Shown here in pieces: positions 5,814 through 6,704 of a stretch of 6,704 nt of DNA. The DNA comes from an uncultured Paracoccaceae bacterium (lineage in GTDB: Bacteria > Pseudomonadota > Alphaproteobacteria > Rhodobacterales > Rhodobacteraceae). Below the pieces are notes generated by a model that worked only from the letters and a program-made list of their open reading frames with translations, searched no databases and was not told where the DNA came from. Made by a program: the position numbers and the translations under genes. Numbering within the stretch: position 1 is the first letter of the stretch; the number at the start of each line of letters is the position of its first letter. The DNA is taken from assembly GCA_937900975.1 (NCBI GenBank), contig CALCPC010000507.1, forward strand, positions 1 through 6,704, read 5' to 3'.

Positions 5814-5855
5814 GCGCACCCGATGGCCAGAGCCCGTGCGCCGGCGCGGGTGCGC
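5814..5855. repeat. inverted repeat just after the acetyltransferase stop
   Basis: GCGCACCCG (5814-5822) and CGGGTGCGC (5847-5855) are perfect reverse complements with a 24-base loop, starting 22 bases past the stop codon of the minus-strand acetyltransferase gene. No T tract follows. It may contribute to termination or mRNA 3'-end stability. Confidence 0.45.
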
Positions 5856-5876
5856 CCCGGGACAGGGCGGAACGGC

Positions 5877-6704
<828 letters not shown>

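Noticed and set aside
5638..5876. Histidine attenuator with a His-rich leader peptide upstream of hisD
   Set aside because: No short frame with a run of histidine codons is present on the minus strand, and no hairpin is followed by a T tract.

Overview
The window is high-GC chromosomal DNA of an alphaproteobacterium, most likely a member of the Rhodobacterales. Three things support this: a UPF0262 gene, a family I know only from Alphaproteobacteria; the minus-strand order hisD, UPF0262, infA, maf, short RNase E/G, yacG, tRNA-Phe, which from memory is characteristic of Rhodobacteraceae; and the residue-level character of the proteins. No database search was possible, so family names rest on motifs and recalled family sequences.

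Left part (1-1271): no intact gene. The plus strand carries a collapsed piece of a tailed-phage genome. In order it holds a lambda-type portal remnant (about 98-566, spread over three frames), a major capsid remnant (about 567-905, with one in-frame stop) and the C-terminal half of a tyrosine recombinase (about 976-1271, two frameshifts, one stop, and replacement of two catalytic residues). It ends just short of the 3' end of a tRNA-Phe(GAA) gene, as expected for an old prophage integrated at that tRNA. The 142 bases between hold an imperfect inverted repeat and a short direct repeat.

Central part (1414-5637): a compact minus-strand housekeeping array. Read in the direction of transcription it contains hisD (final two steps of histidine synthesis), UPF0262, infA (IF-1), maf (nucleotide pyrophosphatase), a short RNase E/G without a zinc-link, yacG (zinc protein, gyrase inhibitor) and tRNA-Phe. 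hisD/UPF0262 and RNase/yacG are joined by four-base ATGA overlaps. Between UPF0262 and infA, where relatives (from memory) carry a low-molecular-weight phosphatase gene, there are instead two families of short GC-rich tandem repeats, followed by a plausible infA promoter.

Right part (5638-6704): a 239-base GC-rich gap upstream of hisD with a cluster of strong inverted repeats, then a GNAT acetyltransferase gene on the minus strand. Back to back with it, on the plus strand, is a piece of the 16S rRNA methyltransferase gene rsmH that lacks its N-terminal part and runs off the window.

The intact genes serve translation, RNA turnover and nucleotide quality control, plus histidine synthesis. I see no new defence or mobile system. 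The least explained items are the repeat block at 3762-3863, the hairpin cluster at 5686-5855 and the rsmH fragment.
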